DNA of 64,000 bases from an uncultured Eubacteriales bacterium (lineage in GTDB: Bacteria > Bacillota > Clostridia > Tissierellales > Peptoniphilaceae), in assembly GCA_902488815.1 (NCBI GenBank), contig CABTXP010000003.1:1-64000 (forward strand). The letters are read 5' to 3'. The translations under genes were made by a program, and so were the position numbers. The notes beneath the pieces were generated by a model, which made no database searches, was not told the origin of the DNA, and worked only from the letters and a program-made list of their open reading frames with translations. This document shows positions 59,986 through 64,000 of this stretch, in pieces; position 1 is the first letter of the stretch, and the number at the start of each line of letters is the position of its first letter.

Positions 59986-61224
59986 TTATTCATACTCTAC
60001 ACCTACGGCGGTGTCTTCTTTGATTATCAGTATTAACTTGTTTTGTGTCGCCATTTTGATTTTGCCGTTTACCGTAAAGTATTTAAGCTTTTTGTTTTGC
60101 GGCGGCATTGCCGTTACCGTTACTCTCGTGCCGCTCTTTACCATGCCTTCGTCGCTGCTTGTAAGTGTGGGGGCAAGGCTTAGTCTTAAAAGGGATCTCT
60201 CTTCACGCTTTAAGACCATGTTTATTTTTTTATAGCCTCCTTCGTAATAGACGAAGGTGCTTTCACTTACATAGCCTTCCGCTTCCGCCTTTACCAAGTG
60301 CTTGCCCGGTGATACCGCGGCTCCTTCATACACCGTGCCGTCTAAATAGACTTTGGCGCTTAAAATCTGGCCGATTTCGTTTCGCACTTCTATTTCCAAA
60401 GCGTCTTTTTTCTCTTCTCGTTCCAAAGAATTTATTTGCCTGTCTAAATTTGCTGCGGCATTTCTTATTTCAAATTTGTCATTTGAGTTTTGAAGGACTG
60501 ACCTTGCCTTTTTTATTTCATAATTTAAACTTTCCACACTTGATGGAGAGTACTTCATTATGTCTATGCCTTCTGCATATCTTATCTTGTCTTCAAGTTC
60601 TCTCTTTATGCTTTCAATACTTTCGCCGCCCTTTGAGTAGCCTAAATTTGTGGCAGCTCTTTTGAGGATAGCGCAAATTTGAGCGCGGGTAAGTGAGTTT
60701 TCAGGGCGGAAGGTGCCGTCTTCGTAGCCTTCGATTATGCCCAAGGTCTGTAAGGCGTAAATACTTCTTCTGTCAGAGCCCGCTAAGGTCTCCGTGTCTT
60801 TAAAGTTGTCCAAGGTCTTTTCGTCCAAGCGATAGATTTGATTTAATATTCTAACTACTTCCATCCTTGTGGCGGAAGTGTCGGGAGAAAAGTAGTCCCC
60901 CTTGTGGACAAGATAGTTGCCGCCCTTTGCAAGGTCCAAGGCATCTTTAAACCAGTCCGTGTCCTTTACGTCTTTAAATTCCGCCGAGGACTTTGCCCCG
61001 CCTTTTAAAAGATTTTTAACCATTTCATAGAGCTCGGCACGGGTGACGTTTTTCACAGGCTTAAACTCGCCTCCGGGGTAGCCCTTTATGTATCCTTTTT
61101 TATATGCCCAATCTATTTCTTTTTCCGCCCAATGTCCTTCCGTGTCTGTAAAGTTTAAAGCAAAACTTTTAAAAGGCACCAATATGAGCAAAAATAATGT
61201 CGCGATTAAAATTATTCTCTTCAT
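59986..61224 (-). CDS. S-layer homology (SLH) surface protein with PEGA-like domain
   Basis: A 412-residue secreted protein: signal peptide (1-22), three SLH domains (about 26-70, 82-130 and 141-190; FTDTEGHWAEKEIDWAYKKG starts the first), a helical stalk (about 200-275), a PEGA-like domain (about 280-345, GKHLVKAEAEGYVSES) and a C-terminal beta domain. SLH domains bind pyruvylated secondary wall polymers, so it is held on the cell surface. It stands alone. Array C follows its stop in place of a normal terminator. Confidence 0.88.
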   Translation of the reverse strand: MKRIILIATLFLLILVPFKSFALNFTDTEGHWAEKEIDWAYKKGYIKGYPGGEFKPVKNVTRAELYEMVKNLLKGGAKSSAEFKDVKDTDWFKDALDLAKGGNYLVHKGDYFSPDTSATRMEVVRILNQIYRLDEKTLDNFKDTETLAGSDRRSIYALQTLGIIEGYEDGTFRPENSLTRAQICAILKRAATNLGYSKGGESIESIKRELEDKIRYAEGIDIMKYSPSSVESLNYEIKKARSVLQNSNDKFEIRNAAANLDRQINSLEREEKKDALEIEVRNEIGQILSAKVYLDGTVYEGAAVSPGKHLVKAEAEGYVSESTFVYYEGGYKKINMVLKREERSLLRLSLAPTLTSSDEGMVKSGTRVTVTAMPPQNKKLKYFTVNGKIKMATQNKLILIIKEDTAVGVEYE

Positions 61225-61304
61225 ATTTTCTCCTTATGTAATATAATAAACTTTGTAGTAAGATAAATCAATTTAGCCGAGAGGCTTTAAACATTGGAGG
61301 TATT

Positions 61305-62276
61305 ATGGGACTTATTCAAAACATTAGCGAAAGATTAAAGGGCATGGATGCCAAAATAGTTTTCCCGGAAGGTGAAGACAAGAGAATTTTACAAGCTGTT
61401 AAGACTTTAAGTGATGAAGGAATTATTCATCCGATAGTACTTGGCAAAAGGTCTGAAGTTGAAAAGACCGCAAAGGAACTTTCAATTGACCTTTCCGCAC
61501 TTGACTTTAGAGATGTGGAAACAGACCCCATGGTTGAAGAGCTTTTAAAAGCTTTTGTCGAAAGAAGAAAAGGCAAAGTAACGGAAGAAGAAGCAAGAGA
61601 ACTTTTAAAGGTTCCCAACTACTTCGGCACATTACTTGTATACAAGGGATATGCAGACGGCATGGTCTCAGGTGCGGTAGGTACTACAGGAGATACTGTT
61701 CGTCCTGCGCTTCAAATTATTAAGACTAAGGAAGGCATTTCAAATGTCAGCGGTTCCTTCTTTATGATTAGAGATGATGAAATGTACTTAATGGCAGACT
61801 GTGCCATTACAATTGCTCCCGACGAAGACCAACTTGCACAAAGTGCCGTAGCTTCATATGAAACTGCAAGACAATTCGGCATGGATCCCAAGATTGCAAT
61901 GCTTTCATTTTCAACAAAGGGCAGCGCATCTTCTCCTGAAGTAGATAAAGTTGCAAATGCTACTAAAAAAGCAAAGGCAATGAATCCCGACATGAAAGTG
62001 GACGGAGAATTTCAATTTGACGCGGCTTTCGTACCTGCTGTAGGAGAAAAGAAAGCACCGGGTTCAGACATTGCGGGACACGCAAATGTATTTATTTTCC
62101 CATCACTTGAAGCGGGTAACATCGGATATAAAATTGCCCAAAGACTTGGCGGATTTGAAGCCGTAGGACCTATATTACAAGGCCTTGCAAAACCTGTTAA
62201 CGACCTTTCCAGAGGTTGCAACACAGACGAAGTTGTTTCCCTTGCAAAAATAACTGCGGCTCAAGCAAAGTTTTAA
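61305..62276 (+). CDS. pta: Phosphate acetyltransferase
   Basis: The 323-residue short-form Pta converts acetyl-CoA and phosphate to acetyl phosphate, the step before ATP synthesis by acetate kinase. Family sequences seen are KIVFPEGEDKRILQA at the start, YADGMVSGAVGTTGDTVRPALQIIKT, and FIFPSLEAGNIGYKIAQRLGG near the end. GGAGG precedes the ATG. No ackA lies in the window. It is followed by the ThrE genes after 1 bp. Confidence 0.95.
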   Translation: MGLIQNISERLKGMDAKIVFPEGEDKRILQAVKTLSDEGIIHPIVLGKRSEVEKTAKELSIDLSALDFRDVETDPMVEELLKAFVERRKGKVTEEEARELLKVPNYFGTLLVYKGYADGMVSGAVGTTGDTVRPALQIIKTKEGISNVSGSFFMIRDDEMYLMADCAITIAPDEDQLAQSAVASYETARQFGMDPKIAMLSFSTKGSASSPEVDKVANATKKAKAMNPDMKVDGEFQFDAAFVPAVGEKKAPGSDIAGHANVFIFPSLEAGNIGYKIAQRLGGFEAVGPILQGLAKPVNDLSRGCNTDEVVSLAKITAAQAKF

Positions 62277-62277
62277 C

Positions 62278-63030
62278 ATGGAAAGAGATATTGTAATGGA
62301 TGTAATACTCCTCTCCGGTGAAATTTTGGTTAAATCCGGAGCGGAGACCTTCCGAGCTGAAGACACAATGACGCGCATTGCAAAAAGCAGGGGTTATGAT
62401 GATGCCAGAAGTTTTGTGACGACGACGGGATTTGTATTTGCATACGGCAAGGACTATCCGGCCAAGGTTGTAGACATAAAGGGTAGGAGTATCGACCTTT
62501 ACAAAATCGACAAAGTTAATTCTATTTCCAGACACTTAGTCACAGGGGAGATGGAATTTGAAGAGGCTTATGAGGAACTGTTGGAAGTCCTTAACATGAA
62601 GCACAGATACCCTCTCTACCTTACGACTTTAATGGCGGGTATTTCTTCCGGAGCATTTATTTACATCTACCAGGGAAAGTTTATTGACATGCTGCCTGCG
62701 GCAATTGCAGGAGCACTTGGATTTTTAATTCTTTCTCTTGTAAAAAAATACACGGGAGTAAAGTTTTTCGGCGAATTTATCGCATCCCTTGTTGTGGGAA
62801 TTATTGCCGTAATATGTGTGGCAATTAATCCCGGGTTTTCGGGAGACAAGATAATAATTTGCGCTCTCATGCCCTTGGTGCCGGGAGTTCTCCTTACCAT
62901 CGGAGTCTCGGACCTTATGGAGGGCAACTACCTTGCAGGTACGGCAAGAGTTGTGGAAGCGGTGCTTGTTGCATTTTCAATCGGATTTGCCGTTGCAGGT
63001 GCCCTTAGCTTGGGAGGTAAGTTGCTATGA
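62278..63030 (+). CDS. Threonine/serine exporter ThrE, large subunit-like half
   Basis: A 250-residue protein of the ThrE family (YjjP-like half). A soluble N-terminal part (ILVKSGAETFRAEDTM, about residues 13-29) is followed by about five membrane helices from residue 115. With the following gene it makes up what is one polypeptide in Corynebacterium ThrE. An alternative ATG lies six codons downstream. Confidence 0.88.
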   Translation: MERDIVMDVILLSGEILVKSGAETFRAEDTMTRIAKSRGYDDARSFVTTTGFVFAYGKDYPAKVVDIKGRSIDLYKIDKVNSISRHLVTGEMEFEEAYEELLEVLNMKHRYPLYLTTLMAGISSGAFIYIYQGKFIDMLPAAIAGALGFLILSLVKKYTGVKFFGEFIASLVVGIIAVICVAINPGFSGDKIIICALMPLVPGVLLTIGVSDLMEGNYLAGTARVVEAVLVAFSIGFAVAGALSLGGKLL

Positions 63031-63464
63031 CTATAATTTTAAACATGGCATTTGCACTGTTGTGTACCTCATGCCTTTCAATAATGTTTAACACACCTCG
63101 TAAGACAATATTTATCTCAGGCCTTATAGGCATGGTGGGTTGGACTGCATATGTAATTGCTTTTCAGGCAAACTTGGGACGAGTGGCGGCAACATTTATC
63201 GGCGCCTTTTTGGTAAATCTCTTGGCACAAATAAGTGCGAGAAAATTTAAAAAGCCTGTGCTTGTATATGTAGCATCGGGTATTATCCCCTTGGTTCCGG
63301 GAGCCGTAGCTTATGAAAGTGTAAGAGCGGCGGCGGAAGCTAACTACATACTTGGCCTTGAACATGCCACACTTACCTTTATGCTCACGGGAGCAATAGT
63401 TATGGGCATGGCGGCATCGGCATTTGTATACAAGGGAATTAGAAAAATACTTAGACAAGGTTGA
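63027..63464 (+). CDS. Threonine/serine exporter, small subunit-like half (ThrE_2/YjjB-like)
   Basis: A 145-residue protein made of about five membrane helices, with IPLVPGAVAYESVRAAAE as the family motif. It overlaps the larger half by 4 bp and ends inside the terminator hairpin. The pair exports threonine, serine or a related compound such as succinate. Confidence 0.88.
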   Translation: MTIILNMAFALLCTSCLSIMFNTPRKTIFISGLIGMVGWTAYVIAFQANLGRVAATFIGAFLVNLLAQISARKFKKPVLVYVASGIIPLVPGAVAYESVRAAAEANYILGLEHATLTFMLTGAIVMGMAASAFVYKGIRKILRQG

Positions 63465-63480
63465 GCCTTGTCTTTTTTTT
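63453..63480 (+). terminator. Terminator of the pta-thrE operon
   Basis: An 8-bp stem AGACAAGG/CCTTGTCT (63453-63460 with 63466-63473) is followed by T8. The stop codon of the small exporter gene (63462-63464) is in the loop. Confidence 0.88.
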
Positions 63481-63493
63481 ATAAAGGCCTTTA

Positions 63494-63521
63494 TTGCAAC
63501 AATTCCTATTTATAGTAAAAT
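63494..63521 (+). promoter_or_regulatory. Probable proS promoter
   Basis: TTGCAA (63494-63499) and TAAAAT (63516-63521) are 16 bp apart. The leader to proS is too short for a T-box. Confidence 0.55.
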
Positions 63522-63549
63522 AAAGGTATTAATACAAAGGAGTATCGGA

Positions 63550-64000
63550 ATGAAATTATCTAAATTTTACATGCCCACACTTAAAGAAGACCCGCAAGAT
63601 GCGGAGATAGCTTCTCACAAACTTTTAGTAAGAGGAGCCATGATCAGAAGAAGCTCTACGGGAGTATACAGCTACCTGCCCCTTGGCTATCGTGTAGTGA
63701 GAAAAATTGAAAATATAGTCAGAGAAGAAATGGACAGATTCGGCGCACAGGAAATCATCATGAGTATTATGCAGCCCAAGGAAATTTGGGAAGAGTCCGG
63801 CAGGTGGGCGGTATTCGGCCCTGAAATGTTTAAGTTTAAAGACCGTAACGGCAAAGATTATTGCCTGGGACCAACAGCTGAAGAATACTTTACATCTCTT
63901 GTAAAGCACGAACTTTCATCATACAAACAACTGCCTCTAAACTTATACCAAATCCAAACCAAGTTCAGAGACGAAAAGAGACCTCGCTTCGGCATCAACA
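63550..64000 (+). CDS. proS: Prolyl-tRNA synthetase, 5' part only
   Basis: The first 150 residues of a class II synthetase run off the right edge with no stop codon. MKLSKFYMPTLKEDPQDAEI, then LLVRGAMIRRSSTGVYSYLPLG, is the bacterial ProRS N-terminus, and the motif 2 region FRDEKRPRFGIN is reached at the edge. AAAGGAG precedes the ATG at 63550. Confidence 0.95.
   Translation, partial: MKLSKFYMPTLKEDPQDAEIASHKLLVRGAMIRRSSTGVYSYLPLGYRVVRKIENIVREEMDRFGAQEIIMSIMQPKEIWEESGRWAVFGPEMFKFKDRNGKDYCLGPTAEEYFTSLVKHELSSYKQLPLNLYQIQTKFRDEKRPRFGIN

Noticed and set aside
60066..60080. Partial match (12 of 15) to the TGTTTACCGTAAACA repeat in the SLH gene
   Set aside because: Lies in coding sequence, lacks the outer bases, and is a single isolated match.

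Overview
The window is the replication-origin region of a low-GC Gram-positive chromosome. It carries dnaA, dnaN, recF, gyrB, gyrA, mnmE, mnmG, rsmG, rpmH, rnpA, yidD, yidC, jag, parA and parB. AT-rich codon use, tightly packed operons, an SLH-domain surface protein, split ThrE exporters, sigma-54 and no visible sporulation genes fit an anaerobic Gram-positive coccus of the Peptoniphilaceae/Tissierellia type. That placement is inference from gene content, not a database match. No rRNA, tRNA, CRISPR array, prophage or transposase was found.

Layout. At 0.3-5.2 kb a minus-strand operon holds a CDF metal exporter, TrkA, uracil-DNA glycosylase, an AEC transporter and an esterase-like hydrolase. 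A Na/Pi symporter-PhoU protein follows on the plus strand. At 7.0-11.0 kb is mnmE-mnmG-rsmG. At 11.1-17.5 kb gyrB-gyrA run straight into rsbV-, rsbW- and sigB-like genes and a CorC-type membrane protein. At 17.5-21.4 kb are recF, yaaA, dnaN and dnaA. A bipartite oriC lies there: DnaA boxes upstream of dnaA, and a DnaA box plus DnaA-trio array between dnaA and dnaN. At 21.6-29.7 kb are a polysaccharide deacetylase, an ABC/FtsX transporter with a giant coiled coil, and a second ABC importer. At 29.8-33.0 kb are a guanylate-kinase-like gene, a ribbon-helix-helix protein and the jag-yidC-yidD-rnpA-rpmH operon.

At 33.0-33.55 kb transcription switches from mostly minus to mostly plus. This gap holds five perfect same-orientation copies of a 15-bp near-palindrome just ahead of parA-parB. 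From 35 to 51.6 kb come metabolic and envelope genes: PhzF, Tpx, aminotransferase, threonine aldolase, hydrolases, hydroxyacid dehydrogenase, RpoN, MurJ, an ABC exporter, an MBL hydrolase and HtrA.

From 51.6 to 60 kb the chromosome looks accessory. Twelve GGGGACA...TGTCCCC hairpins sit in one solitary copy and three composite arrays, each array built around a conserved core with compensatory changes in its central stem. Two arrays bracket a macro-domain/HTH plus VWA gene pair. A T-box-controlled amino-acid ABC transporter and an unusual KKAPA-linker protein lie in the same stretch. The right end carries an SLH/PEGA surface protein, pta, a split threonine/serine exporter and the start of proS.

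The features most worth following are the parA-proximal 15-bp repeats, the composite hairpin repeat family, the macro/VWA pair between its copies, and the mismatch between the sequence-defined oriC at about 20-21.5 kb and the gene-orientation switch at 33 kb.
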